From Mesorhizobium sp. SOD10 (lineage in GTDB: Bacteria; Pseudomonadota; Alphaproteobacteria; Rhizobiales; Rhizobiaceae), in assembly GCA_000824805.1 (NCBI GenBank), contig CCNA01000007.1:62001-126000 (forward strand): DNA of 64,000 bases, in the 5' to 3' direction. The position numbers and the translations under genes are program-made. Under the pieces are notes generated by a model that saw nothing but the letters and a program-made list of their open reading frames with translations, had not been told where the DNA came from and made no database searches. Below are positions 9,439 to 17,499 of the stretch, one piece after another. Within the stretch, counting starts at the first letter, position 1. Each line of letters begins with the position of its first letter.

Positions 9439-10287
9439 TTAGTCGTCATGGATGACGACGCGCTGACGCTGCTCGCCAAGTCCTTTGATGCCAAGATGCA
9501 TTTCGTCGCCGGCAGCCAAATAGCGCGGCGGTTTCATACCCATGCCGACACCGGGAGGTGTTCCCGTCGTGATGATGTCTCCGGGTTCGAGCGTCAGAAA
9601 CTCGCTGACATATGCGACAACGGTCGGCACATCGAAAATCATGGTGTCAGTGTTTCCGGTCTGACAGCGCTGCCCGGAGACATTCAGGAACATCGACAGG
9701 CCGCGCCCCTCGCCCAATTCGTCCGTTGTGACAAGCCAAGGTCCCACTGGCCCGAAGCCATCATGGCTCTTGCCTTTGTCCCAGGTGCCACCGCGTTCCA
9801 GCTGGTGCGAGCGCTCCGACACGTCGTTGACGAGAACGTAACCGGCTACATGCGCCATCGCCTCGCCACGCGAAACATAGCGGGCACGCGTTCCGATGAC
9901 GACGCCGAGTTCAACTTCCCAATCAACCTTCTTGGCGCCTCGCGGCACCGGCACGTCATCATCGGGGCCAGCAAGAGATGAAATCGCCTTCATGAAGACG
10001 ATAGGCTCGCTTGGAATGGGCAGGTTCGACTCTTGAGCGTGATCGGAAAAATTGAGACCTATCGCGATGAATTTCCGGACACCCGCCACGGGCACGCCGT
10101 AACGAAAAGGCCCTTCCACCAGCGGCAGCGCCGACACGTCAAGTGCACCCAGAGACTTCAAGGCGGCCGGGCTCAGCGCGTTGGCATCGATATCTGACAG
10201 CTTTGACACAAGGCTCCTCGCCTTGCCTTCGGCGTCGATCAGGACTGGTTGTTCGTGCCCCTTTTGACCAATCCGAGCCAGTTTCAT
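9439..10287 (-). CDS. Fumarylacetoacetate hydrolase (FAH) family protein
   Basis: The protein (282 aa) has an N-terminal FAH cap region and a catalytic beta-roll with [22 protein letters not shown], the metal-binding [11 protein letters not shown] (two Glu and an Asp) and [21 protein letters not shown] near the end. This group includes acylpyruvases, 2-hydroxyhepta-2,4-dienedioate isomerases and ureidoglycolate lyase-like enzymes; the exact reaction is not readable. Its ATG overlaps the mhpF stop (ATGA), and AAGGGTGG precedes it, so the two genes are translationally coupled. An insertion of an FAH gene between mhpF and mhpE departs from the E. coli order. Confidence 0.82.
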   Translation of the reverse strand: MKLARIGQKGHEQPVLIDAEGKARSLVSKLSDIDANALSPAALKSLGALDVSALPLVEGPFRYGVPVAGVRKFIAIGLNFSDHAQESNLPIPSEPIVFMKAISSLAGPDDDVPVPRGAKKVDWEVELGVVIGTRARYVSRGEAMAHVAGYVLVNDVSERSHQLERGGTWDKGKSHDGFGPVGPWLVTTDELGEGRGLSMFLNVSGQRCQTGNTDTMIFDVPTVVAYVSEFLTLEPGDIITTGTPPGVGMGMKPPRYLAAGDEMHLGIKGLGEQRQRVVIHDD

Positions 10288-11222
10288 GCCGCCACCCTTT
10301 CTTGAATACGCAGTGCAATCTTTTCGGCCGTCTGCAGCCCGGCCGACGTCATGATGTCGAGATTTCCGGCATAAGCAGGCAAGTAATGCGCCGCGCCCTC
10401 CACCTCGAGAAAGACGCTGGTTTTGATACCTTCGAAGTCACCGACACCCGGAATCTGCGCAGGGTTGTTAGAGCCGAAACGTTCGAACTGAACCTGCTGC
10501 TTCAGCCGATAGCCAGGCACATACGCATTCACCTTGGCTACAATTGCCTTGATCGCCTCTGCGATGGCAGCCTCGTTCGCCCCGGACGAGAGCGTAAAGA
10601 CGGTGTCGCGCATAAGGAGCGGCGGCTCGGCCGGATTGAGGACGATGATGGCCTTTCCTTGGGAAGCGCCACCAACCATTTCGATAGCGCGTGCCGTAGT
10701 CTCGGTAAACTCATCTATATTTGCCCGAGTGCCGGGCCCAGCCGACTTCGAGGAAATGGATGCGACGATCTCCGCGTAGTGGACCTTCGCGACCGAGGAC
10801 ACCGCCGCCACGATCGGAATCGTCGCCTGACCACCGCACGTCACCATGTTCACATTTGGCGCATCAAGATGGGTTCCGCCATTGACCACCGGAATGACGT
10901 AGGGCCCGATTGCAGCCGGCGTCAGGTCGATCATAACTTTACCGGCGCCGGTTACGACCGCGCTGTGCCTTTGATGAGCAGCAGCAGACGTAGCGTCGAA
11001 CACGATCCCAATGTCGGGCCACACATCGAGCCTTTGCAAGCCCTCAATGCCTTCGTGGGTCGTCGCCACACCAAGGCGTTTGGCCCGGGCAAGCCCATCG
11101 GACGCGGGATCGACCCCGACAAGCGCCGACATCTCCAGTCTGTCCGAGTGACGCATGATCTTGATCATCAGGTCGGTGCCAATATTGCCTGAGCCGATGA
11201 TTGCCGTCTTGACCCTGGCCAT
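10284..11222 (-). CDS. mhpF: Acetaldehyde dehydrogenase (acylating)
   Basis: The protein (312 aa) shows the MhpF/DmpF layout. An N-terminal Rossmann motif ([17 protein letters not shown]) precedes the catalytic Cys in [10 protein letters not shown] (residue about 130). The dimer/aldolase interaction region follows. It converts acetaldehyde, CoA and NAD+ to acetyl-CoA, and normally works in a complex with the MhpE aldolase encoded two genes downstream. Its ATG overlaps the mhpD stop by one base (TAATG) and its stop overlaps the FAH start, so the operon is tightly coupled. The identification is firm. Confidence 0.92.
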   Translation of the reverse strand: MARVKTAIIGSGNIGTDLMIKIMRHSDRLEMSALVGVDPASDGLARAKRLGVATTHEGIEGLQRLDVWPDIGIVFDATSAAAHQRHSAVVTGAGKVMIDLTPAAIGPYVIPVVNGGTHLDAPNVNMVTCGGQATIPIVAAVSSVAKVHYAEIVASISSKSAGPGTRANIDEFTETTARAIEMVGGASQGKAIIVLNPAEPPLLMRDTVFTLSSGANEAAIAEAIKAIVAKVNAYVPGYRLKQQVQFERFGSNNPAQIPGVGDFEGIKTSVFLEVEGAAHYLPAYAGNLDIMTSAGLQTAEKIALRIQERVAA

Positions 11223-12007
11223 TAGCCGTCCTTCTCGTACCTGAACCGGGCTTCACCCAGGCCGCCGACCTTAGCAACTACCTCGTCGCCTGCCTGGAGA
11301 GTGACCATTGGTCCCAGAGCACCGGTCAGCACAACGTCGCCGGCGCGGAGAACTTCGCCACGAGCAGAGAGCGTGCGGGTCAGCCACGCGGCAGCATTGA
11401 GGGGGTGCCCGAGACAGGCCGCGCCGGCACCGATTGAGACCACGGCGCTATTCACTTCCAGCGCCATTCCGCAAGTATAGAGATCTAGCCCGGTTAGTGG
11501 CCTACGCTCGGCGCCGAGAACGAAAAATCCGGAAGAGCCGTTATCGGCAACCGTGTCCGCGAAGGTGATCTTCCAGTTCTCAATGCGGCTATCGACGATT
11601 TCGATCGCCGTCACGACGTATCCCACGGCAGCCGCCACCGTCTCCACTGACGCGTTAGCGTCATGGAGCTCATGAGCCAAGATGAGCGCAACTTCCGCCT
11701 CTGCTTTCGGCTGGATGGTCTTCCTGGCCGATAGCACGCCGCCATTCGCCACCCTCATGTCATCAAAGAGCACGCCGAAATCAGGCTGATCGACCCCAAG
11801 CTGCGCCTGGACCGCCTTTGACGTGAGACCGATCTTGCGGCCAACAATTCGCCGACCGGCCTTGGACCACCGCCTGGTATTGATGGCCTGAACAGCGTAG
11901 GCACCGTCAACATCAAGAGGATCCAGTCCGTCACGAAGCGGCGCCACCGGGCTACCCCGGTAGGCGGTCGCCAAGCGATCGGCCAAATGTCGATGCACGT
12001 CTTCCAT
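11222..12007 (-). CDS. mhpD: 2-keto-4-pentenoate hydratase
   Basis: The 261-residue protein belongs to the hydratase/decarboxylase branch of the FAH superfamily. Markers are [20 protein letters not shown], the acidic metal site [21 protein letters not shown] and [11 protein letters not shown]. MhpD hydrates 2-hydroxypenta-2,4-dienoate to 4-hydroxy-2-oxovalerate, the substrate of MhpE. The close relative DmpH is a 4-oxalocrotonate decarboxylase, but the neighbouring mhpF and mhpE favour a hydratase. It is the first gene of the operon; a palindrome about 85 bases upstream is a likely operator. Confidence 0.85.
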   Translation of the reverse strand: MEDVHRHLADRLATAYRGSPVAPLRDGLDPLDVDGAYAVQAINTRRWSKAGRRIVGRKIGLTSKAVQAQLGVDQPDFGVLFDDMRVANGGVLSARKTIQPKAEAEVALILAHELHDANASVETVAAAVGYVVTAIEIVDSRIENWKITFADTVADNGSSGFFVLGAERRPLTGLDLYTCGMALEVNSAVVSIGAGAACLGHPLNAAAWLTRTLSARGEVLRAGDVVLTGALGPMVTLQAGDEVVAKVGGLGEARFRYEKDG

Positions 12008-12090
12008 TCAGCTCAATCCGTTCGTGGAACCAAACCGCGCAGACACGATAGTTTATTCCGGCGCGGTGTTAAAACTCACGTCGCGAAATC

Positions 12091-12107
12091 CTCTCACATG
12101 GTGAGAG
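12091..12107. promoter_or_regulatory. Palindromic operator upstream of mhpD
   Basis: CTCTCAC-ATG-GTGAGAG is a perfect 7-base inverted repeat with a 3-base centre, flanked by CGAAA on the left and TTTCG on the right. It lies about 85 bases before the mhpD ATG and is the only strong palindrome in that promoter region. The adjacent IclR regulator is the natural candidate to bind it. Confidence 0.55.
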
Positions 12108-12251
12108 TTTCGATCGCAAGATCAATGGACGCACGGCGAAGCCGAAAAAAGCGGCATTGTGCTCGCATTTTCGCTGTTCGGTCCACTCTGGGCGGGCCAG
12201 CGCAGTGGTCTGTTCTTAAGTCTCCGGCTCCGGCAGTGGCGCGTCGTTCAA

Positions 12252-12635
12252 TTACTGCGCGCGTTGCGCGAGTCCTCGTCCAAACGAAATGTTGGCCCGC
12301 CCAACTTCGTGGATGGTGATGAAGATATCGTCCGCGGAGATCTCGCCTGTTGCAACCAGCCGTTCGTTGATATCTCGCAGCAAGGCCTTCTTTGTTTCGT
12401 CGGGGCGCCCTTGGATAAAGGTGATCTCAAGGATAAGCAGCTTAGAGGAATAAGAAAGCCCCAAATAACCCTCGGTATGGATGTAGTCGTCGCTATCATA
12501 CTCGCGGAACAACTGATAGCGATCTTCGTCAGGAATACCCAAATTCGCAACAATGGCCGCTTGGACGGCATCAGCCATCTTCCTCTTTGACTGCGGCGTA
12601 CGGCCCTTCTTCAGATTGAAAATAGCTACAGGCAT
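12252..12635 (-). CDS. Tautomerase-superfamily protein (Tautomerase_2 / MSAD-like)
   Basis: The protein (127 aa) starts MPVAIF, so Pro-1 is available as the catalytic amine once Met is removed. The length and segments such as RYQLFREYDSDDY and ITFIQGRPDETKKALLRDI fit the group containing malonate semialdehyde decarboxylase and related trans-3-chloroacrylate-pathway enzymes. Arg in FIQGRP is a candidate active-site Arg. TAGGAG lies 5 bases before the ATG. A GGGTATATACCC palindrome sits 25 bases upstream and is repeated before the adjacent marR gene, so the MarR protein probably represses this gene. The substrate is unknown. Confidence 0.82.
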   Translation of the reverse strand: MPVAIFNLKKGRTPQSKRKMADAVQAAIVANLGIPDEDRYQLFREYDSDDYIHTEGYLGLSYSSKLLILEITFIQGRPDETKKALLRDINERLVATGEISADDIFITIHEVGRANISFGRGLAQRAQ

Positions 12636-12659
12636 TTCAGCTCCTACAGTTGGACTTAG

Positions 12660-12671
12660 GGGTATATACCC
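12660..12671. promoter_or_regulatory. MarR operator GGGTATATACCC (tautomerase promoter)
   Basis: This perfect 12-base palindrome sits between the marR stop and the tautomerase start. An identical 12-mer occurs at 13096-13107 before marR. The TATATA core could double as the -10 element, so binding would block transcription. Confidence 0.7.
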
Positions 12672-12687
12672 ACATCGTGGTGAAAAA

Positions 12688-13089
12688 CTATAATTCGTTT
12701 AGTGTCCCGAGCAGTTCAGCGGCGCCATTTGCACCCAGGCGCGCCTCAATCGATCTTTGAGCCCCGCACCAAAGCTCTTCACCTTTTGCCAACGCGTCTC
12801 GCCCAGCGAGCGTGAGAAGGACATGCGTTTCACGCTGGTCAGCATCGCCGCGGGAGAGCAAGACGAGGTCCATACGCTCGAGCACTCGAACGTTTCGTCC
12901 AACGGTGGACCGATCGAGTTCGCTCAACCGACCCAGCTCGGACAAAGTGACAGGTTCAACCCTTGCGATCTTGCGAAGCAGGCCAAACTGCGCAACGCCA
13001 ACGCCGATCGGGGCAAGAGCCTCGTCGTAGTGCGCACTGACTTTGCGCGCGGCATTCCTCAGCATCGTACAGTAGCATTGCTCTTCCAT
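12688..13089 (-). CDS. MarR-family regulator (tautomerase-linked)
   Basis: The protein (133 aa) has the MarR winged-helix core: VAQFGLLRKIARVEPVTLSELGRL, the recognition helix region LDRSTVGRNVRVLERMDLVLL and a wing with SRGDADQRETHVLLTLAG. I use the ATG at 13089; in-frame starts upstream would run through the palindrome at 13094-13109. There is no Shine-Dalgarno before this ATG, and a -10-like TATATA lies only a few bases away, so a leaderless mRNA is possible. It should repress itself and the tautomerase through the two identical palindromes. Confidence 0.85.
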   Translation of the reverse strand: MEEQCYCTMLRNAARKVSAHYDEALAPIGVGVAQFGLLRKIARVEPVTLSELGRLSELDRSTVGRNVRVLERMDLVLLSRGDADQRETHVLLTLAGRDALAKGEELWCGAQRSIEARLGANGAAELLGTLNEL

Positions 13090-13093
13090 GAGA

Positions 13094-13109
13094 ACGGGTA
13101 TATACCCGT
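13094..13109. promoter_or_regulatory. MarR operator ACGGGTATATACCCGT (marR promoter)
   Basis: A perfect 16-base palindrome directly precedes the marR ATG at 13089 and lies in the divergent region before the plus-strand IclR gene. Its 12-base core is identical to the site at 12660-12671, which supports autorepression. Confidence 0.72.
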
Positions 13110-13198
13110 AATATGCCATGCGCAAGGGTAATCATGATCATGTGCTGAAATGGGCCAGGCAGAGATATCTTTGCGGCGGGGCGGATTCGGAGAATAGG

Positions 13199-14053
13199 AT
13201 GGGCCTGGATCTGGCATTGGAATTGCTCGAACGGATCGTTCTGTCGGAGGCGCGCTACCGTCTCTCGGACATTGCTTCAGAACTCAACATTCCAATGTCG
13301 ACGGCTTATCGGCTCGTCGCGTCCCTGGAGAAACGGGGGCTGGTCATAGGGATTGGCGCAGGTCGCTATGCCGGCGGGTTTGCTTTGGCCAAATGGGCTA
13401 TGTTTGTCAGGCCAACGGATACACTCTCAGCGATCGCACGGCCCCACCTCAGGCGTCTGGCGCGAACAACCAAAGCTACGGCTCATCTCGGCATATTTGA
13501 AGCCGACATGGTCACTTATCTGATCAAGGAAGGATCAACCAGAACTGCGATCTTCACGCGCGAAGCGATGCAGCTTGAGGCCTACTGCTCCGGGGTCGGA
13601 AAGGTCCTGATTGCTGCCCTGCCAGCAACCGACCGGGAGGAATATCTTTCCAGCGGCGGTTTTGTACCCCTGACCGCGCGGACCATAACCGACCCTGGGA
13701 AGCTGCGGCGCCATCTGGCTCAGGTTTTAGCCCAGGGTTACGCCCTCGACATGCATGAGGCCGCAGACAATCTTTGCTGCCTCGCTGTTCCTTTGCGGGA
13801 CGCGACAGCTGGCACGTTCGCGGCAATTTCAATAGCATGTTATGGCGCTGCTCCGAACGAACTGCTGGAACACTTACCTCTGCTTCGCGAAACGTCCAAC
13901 GCTCTCACTGCAAGGCTCGGCAAGGATGCTGGATATTTGATAGAAAAGGCAAGGTTGAGCAGCGATGAACGCAGGCGCCAGGCAACCCGCACCGCGGCAG
14001 CTAGGGCTACGGATTTGGAGACCGAGCTGCCCAGAGAAGTCCGCGTTCCATGA
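13199..14053 (+). CDS. IclR-family transcriptional regulator
   Basis: The protein (284 aa) has an IclR winged helix at about residues 5-65 (RLSDIASELNIPMSTAYRLVASLEKRGLV) and an effector domain with FTREAMQLEAYCSGVGKVLIAALP and LCCLAVPLRDATAGTFAAISI. I place the start at the ATG at 13199, preceded by GGAGAATAGG. It is divergent from marR, and its 3' end overlaps the convergent thuA-like gene by 47 bases. The C-terminal tail is Arg/Ala-rich and variable. Its target is not obvious; the marR-tautomerase pair or the ThuA operon are the nearest candidates. Confidence 0.85.
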   Translation: MGLDLALELLERIVLSEARYRLSDIASELNIPMSTAYRLVASLEKRGLVIGIGAGRYAGGFALAKWAMFVRPTDTLSAIARPHLRRLARTTKATAHLGIFEADMVTYLIKEGSTRTAIFTREAMQLEAYCSGVGKVLIAALPATDREEYLSSGGFVPLTARTITDPGKLRRHLAQVLAQGYALDMHEAADNLCCLAVPLRDATAGTFAAISIACYGAAPNELLEHLPLLRETSNALTARLGKDAGYLIEKARLSSDERRRQATRTAAARATDLETELPREVRVP

Positions 14054-14663
14054 TCGTGTGCATCTGTGGAACTTTGAATTCCTCGAAAGTATGGCCAAGG
14101 GCCGAATAGAAGACGCGCCCCGTCCCAAAGCGGCGCTTCCATACGACGGGCATCACGACGCCATCGATCCAGCCGAAATACTCGCCCGTGAACGTCGTGG
14201 TGGCAAGGACCTCGTTGGAGGGGTCAACGTGCATGTAGTACTGCTCCGAGCGATAGTCGAAGTCCGAGATCCCACGCATGATCGGATCCGACGGCTTGGC
14301 GATGTTAATGCGATAATCAATAATATCCCCGGGATGTTTCACCCATTGCCCACCCGTCATGAACTGGTAGTCGGTCTCCATTCGGAACGTGTCACACATA
14401 GTGGCATGAAAACCAGCCAGCCCAGTTCCGCCCCGAACGGCCTGCAGCAGGTTTTGCAGCTCGGGTTTTTCGATGGTTCCCAGGGTGATTACCGGAATGA
14501 TCAGATCGAAGCTGGCAAGCTCGGGGTCACCATAGGCTGTCGTGCCGTTCTCGACGACAACCTCAAAATCATGGGCCGCGAGCATATCGCGAATAACCAA
14601 CGCGCTCTGCTTGGGCGTGTGAAATTCACGGCCGCCCCAGGTGATCAGTGCCTTCCTCGTCAT
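14007..14663 (-). CDS. ThuA-domain protein
   Basis: The protein (218 aa) has the class I glutamine amidotransferase-like fold of the ThuA family. Key segments are ALITWGGREFHTPKQ, GGTGLAGFHATMCDTF (nucleophile-elbow position), GGQWVKHPGD and MPVVWKRRFGTGRVFYSALGHTFEEF. In rhizobia ThuA acts in disaccharide catabolism with ThuB, but many ThuA-domain proteins have other sugar-related roles. It ends the operon that starts near 17250 and includes the VOC and metallo-hydrolase genes. The last 47 bases overlap the 3' end of the IclR gene. Confidence 0.82.
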   Translation of the reverse strand: MTRKALITWGGREFHTPKQSALVIRDMLAAHDFEVVVENGTTAYGDPELASFDLIIPVITLGTIEKPELQNLLQAVRGGTGLAGFHATMCDTFRMETDYQFMTGGQWVKHPGDIIDYRINIAKPSDPIMRGISDFDYRSEQYYMHVDPSNEVLATTTFTGEYFGWIDGVVMPVVWKRRFGTGRVFYSALGHTFEEFKVPQMHTIMERGLLWAARSPNP

Positions 14664-14865
14664 TTTCTGCCTGTCCTTGCAAACTTGAATTGGACCCCAG
14701 TTGCGCGAAGCTCCTGCGGGAGTGAGGGACGAACCGCCTTGCGCCAGATAGAGCGCAAAACGATTGTGGGATCGATGGAAGCACAGGAACGTTCACCGAG
14801 GCGATGGGCGCCTCGTCAACCGACTGGCCAATAGGCGACTGTAGAAAACTCATTTTCACCGCCAA

Positions 14866-15399
14866 TCAGGATGGCAGGCCGTGACGGATCGGATCAGACC
14901 CGTCCCAAGCCTCCGAAGCCGCTGCCACTCGCGCGAAGATCGCCTGGCGCTCAGGACCCATTTTTGCAATTTCGAAAATGGTCTGGGGGTCCCTGGGGTG
15001 TTCCATGTAGACCAAGGGGCCATAGGTGGAGCCTACCTCCTGAACGACTGTCCAGCCTGCATCGAGGGCTCGGCCCAACGCGCCATCGAAATCTTCCTGC
15101 CAGGCAGCCACGTGCTGAAGAAGACCTCCATCGGGGTAACGCTCAAGCCACTCGGTGTAGATGCTCGCCTCGGAGCTCGCTTGCTGGATGAGCTCGATCT
15201 GGAGCGCACCGCTATTAGCCATGGCTACGTGAAGCCGCAGTTCGATGGGCCTGCCGCGGTAGATACAGCTTTGCATGGGGACATCCTTACGCACGAACCA
15301 GGGTCCGATGCCGGCTTGTTCGGACAAAAATCCCACTCGCTCATCGATGTCGCGAACAATGTAACCGGCCTGTTGGATGTTACCGAAGATGCGGCTCAT
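14866..15399 (-). CDS. VOC-family (glyoxalase/dioxygenase fold) protein
   Basis: The protein (177 aa) has two beta-alpha-beta3 halves of the vicinal-oxygen-chelate fold: NIQQAGYIVRDIDERVGFLSEQ and LLQHVAAWQEDFDGALGRALDAGW. Candidate metal ligands are His in LLQHVAAW and Glu in QTIFEIAKM near the end. The layout resembles methylmalonyl-CoA epimerase-like and Glyoxalase_4 proteins. GGGAGG lies 8 bases before the ATG. It sits between the lactonase-like gene and the ThuA-like gene in one operon. The reaction is not assigned. Confidence 0.8.
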   Translation of the reverse strand: MSRIFGNIQQAGYIVRDIDERVGFLSEQAGIGPWFVRKDVPMQSCIYRGRPIELRLHVAMANSGALQIELIQQASSEASIYTEWLERYPDGGLLQHVAAWQEDFDGALGRALDAGWTVVQEVGSTYGPLVYMEHPRDPQTIFEIAKMGPERQAIFARVAAASEAWDGSDPIRHGLPS

Positions 15400-15471
15400 C
15401 TTGTTCGCCTCCCAATGCCAATACGCCCATCATTCGATTTCAAAGGTCGACGGGTATGGGGCTATGCGTCC

Positions 15472-16383
15472 TCACCGGTTCGACGCCGCCGCGGCGCGAG
15501 CCTCAACCGACGGCAGCACGCTCTCGTGTCCGTCGCCCAGGCACAGTTCGATCACCTTCAGGCCGTACTCGGACGTTGCAGACGGAAAACGCTCTGCCAG
15601 CCTGCTCTCATGGACCGGAATGACCCGCGTCCGATCGCCGCCGGCGGCCTCGATCATCTCGTGCGTTGTCATCACCAGGTTGAACGCGCTTCCCGAGGCA
15701 GCACCGATAGGCAGATAGAACGGCTTTTCGGCGTCGCCTCCGTCGAGGTTTTCGAACTGGTAGACGAGATCTCCGGCCAGTATCCAGCTGTCGGCCTGGG
15801 TTCGGGCGGAGTTCCTCACTACGACATACTGCGAACCCGCCGTATGCGTGTCGAAGGCCGGCACGAGATCGATACCGGGCAGAACGTTGTCGCTGCGCCC
15901 CTTGAGCAGGGTGAAACGGCCCTTCCGCGCGAGATCGATGCATTCAAGGATATCGGCAGAGTCCACGAAACTGGTTAGCCAGCGGAAGCGGCTGTCCAGC
16001 GACATCCGCCAAACCCAGTCGGAAAGCTCACGTTCCTGCATGTAGAAATGGGCGTTCGGGAAATAGCGCAAACCACCCAGGTGATCGAAATGCGCATGTG
16101 TGGGTAGAACATGCGTCACATCGGCGGGTGCAATGCCAAGCGACTGCAACACCTTTGCTGGGCTTTCCCATTTGTCGACGGTGAGCCCGGAGGTATGCTT
16201 CTTGTCGTGAAGCTCCCAATCGAAGCCGGCATCAACCAGCGCCACGATGCCCTCGCCCCGGATCACTATGAAGCCGAACAAGATCGGACACACACCGGCG
16301 TTGTATTTCCCATTCAGGAAGGCACCGATGGGATTGTCCGGTGCGGTGGCATACTCGACGACATGGATCGAATAGGTTGTCAT
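15472..16383 (-). CDS. Metallo-beta-lactamase-fold hydrolase (N-acyl homoserine lactonase-like)
   Basis: The protein (303 aa) carries the zinc motif THAHFDH (His96, His98, Asp100, His101). Later segments LVPAFDTHTAGSQYVVVR and SWILAGDLVYQ supply the remaining His and bridging Asp. The arrangement and length match the AttM/AiiB-like lactonase group, which opens lactone rings. In this catabolic setting a sugar-acid or ring-fission lactone is as plausible a substrate as an acyl-homoserine lactone. Its ATG overlaps the stop of the upstream gene (ATGA). The fold is firm; the substrate is inferred. Confidence 0.85.
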   Translation of the reverse strand: MTTYSIHVVEYATAPDNPIGAFLNGKYNAGVCPILFGFIVIRGEGIVALVDAGFDWELHDKKHTSGLTVDKWESPAKVLQSLGIAPADVTHVLPTHAHFDHLGGLRYFPNAHFYMQERELSDWVWRMSLDSRFRWLTSFVDSADILECIDLARKGRFTLLKGRSDNVLPGIDLVPAFDTHTAGSQYVVVRNSARTQADSWILAGDLVYQFENLDGGDAEKPFYLPIGAASGSAFNLVMTTHEMIEAAGGDRTRVIPVHESRLAERFPSATSEYGLKVIELCLGDGHESVLPSVEARAAAASNR

Positions 16384-16925
16384 GAACTCTGGACCCGGTT
16401 GCCTGGAAATTGATGCGGCTTGGCATGCGTGGCGCAGCAACTCGTCGCGAAGTTGACGACATCGAAGCCGGCGGCAAGCTTGCTGACGGTGCGAAGTTCC
16501 CGGACGACTTGCCGCAACCCCGCCATGACGGACGCGCAACGCGGATCATCACGCATGTCGGCGCCGTCGCGAACCATTCCGGCGATTGCGTCCAGTTTCT
16601 CCAGCGCTACAACCAGATGATGCCTGTGATGGCGCGCACCCTGCGTGGTAGCTCGGCTTGTCATAAGCGATTGCTTCGCCCTTTCTAGTGGCTCGGCGAG
16701 CCGCCAATGGAAGCCAGCACCCAACGCCCCCCGGTCCGATGAAGCAAAATCGGTCAGTAGGATGGCCGTCAGGAGGGCAACCACATACTTCATGTCCTCA
16801 AAGGCCGTGGAAGCGGCTTGGTAGTAGCCCTCGTCCTGAGTGTGGGACGCCGCCACGGCCTCGGCCGGCCCGACCCCGATCACCTCGGCGACGAAATCCA
16901 TGTTGACGTTGTCCAGGAATCTCAT
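16380..16925 (-). CDS. Hypothetical helical protein, 181 aa
   Basis: I do not recognise this protein. The sequence looks largely helical. It has a hydrophobic stretch KYVVALLTAILLTDF near residue 50, a His-rich patch (ARHHRHHLVV) and a C-terminal CC pair (ATSCCATH). GGAAAG lies about 9 bases before the ATG. The stop overlaps the start of the lactonase-like gene (ATGA), which supports a coupled, expressed gene. It could be an accessory subunit of its neighbours, but nothing in the sequence shows this. Confidence 0.55.
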   Translation of the reverse strand: MRFLDNVNMDFVAEVIGVGPAEAVAASHTQDEGYYQAASTAFEDMKYVVALLTAILLTDFASSDRGALGAGFHWRLAEPLERAKQSLMTSRATTQGARHHRHHLVVALEKLDAIAGMVRDGADMRDDPRCASVMAGLRQVVRELRTVSKLAAGFDVVNFATSCCATHAKPHQFPGNRVQSS

Positions 16926-17218
16926 GACTGAAGTCTTTCCTGCACGTTGTCCGCCGCAGTCCGGCCGGCAAAACCGCGATCATCCACGGCGTCCTTGCGG
17001 TTCACCTCATCTGATCGTGTATGTGTGGTCCCGGCAGAGCCCGACGGCTGGTGTAGGCTTTTCACGCCCCGCCAGCCTGCGCAGGTAGTCCGCAAGCACG
17101 CGTCGCTCGCGCCCGCGCCGAATTGCTGATGGGCTGTTCCCGCAATTCCCGCAGACGTGGAGAGATCAGGCGCAAATGGGAACTCGGCCGCTCCGGGTCG
17201 TTCTATGCGGGTACTCAT
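16922..17218 (-). CDS. Doubtful small ORF or gene remnant at operon start
   Basis: The open frame (98 aa) lies between the promoter at 17260-17289 and the hypothetical gene, with its stop overlapping the next ATG (ATGA). GGGGGAG lies upstream, with a GTG at 17230 as an alternative start. The N-terminus MSTRIERPGAAEFPFAP faintly resembles RidA-type proteins, but the rest is low in hydrophobic residues and unlike a folded domain. Another minus-strand frame also reads protein-like for about 40 codons. It is either a remnant or a small unknown protein. Confidence 0.3.
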   Translation of the reverse strand: MSTRIERPGAAEFPFAPDLSTSAGIAGTAHQQFGAGASDACLRTTCAGWRGVKSLHQPSGSAGTTHTRSDEVNRKDAVDDRGFAGRTAADNVQERLQS

Positions 17219-17259
17219 CCTGGACAGCACTCCCCCACCGCTAACGCCTCTACTCGATC

Positions 17260-17289
17260 AATATATCTAACATGTTAACTAATCGTCAA
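17260..17289 (-). promoter_or_regulatory. Promoter with TAACATGTTA operator (lactonase/ThuA operon)
   Basis: On the minus strand a TTGACG -35 box (17284-17289), an 18-base spacer and a TATATT -10 box (17260-17265) form a good sigma-70 promoter. The spacer contains the palindrome TAACATGTTA (17268-17277). The same arrangement precedes the ABC operon at 22300-22329. The HpaR-like MarR encoded at 22395 is the likely repressor. Confidence 0.65.
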
Positions 17290-17456
17290 GCGTCCCGGCA
17301 CCGGTCTCGATCAAATCTGGGGCAGACCGCTCGCTGTCGGGGTCGCAGTTGCGAGGCGCTCGCACCGACCGACCGACGGTTGCCTGATCCTAACGCCGCT
17401 TGAGGGCAGCCCGCCAGGCGGATGTCAGGATTAGACGACCGCAGCGCTTGATCATC

Positions 17457-17487
17457 GCGCCTCTCGCCAAGCCTTAGCGAGAGGCGC
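17457..17487 (-). terminator. Hairpin after the sugar-type ABC operon
   Basis: A perfect 11-base inverted repeat (GCGCCTCTCGC / GCGAGAGGCGC) with a 9-base loop follows the binding-protein stop. No T-run follows, so it may act as a weak terminator or an mRNA 3' stabiliser. The rest of the 281-base gap between the operator and the binding-protein gene holds nothing else I can identify. Confidence 0.5.
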
Positions 17488-17499
17488 GGCGAATTAGGC

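Noticed and set aside
15472..16383. Quorum-quenching AHL lactonase as a firm assignment
   Set aside because: The zinc motif and fold are clear, but related hydrolases act on many lactones, and the neighbours are catabolic genes rather than quorum genes.
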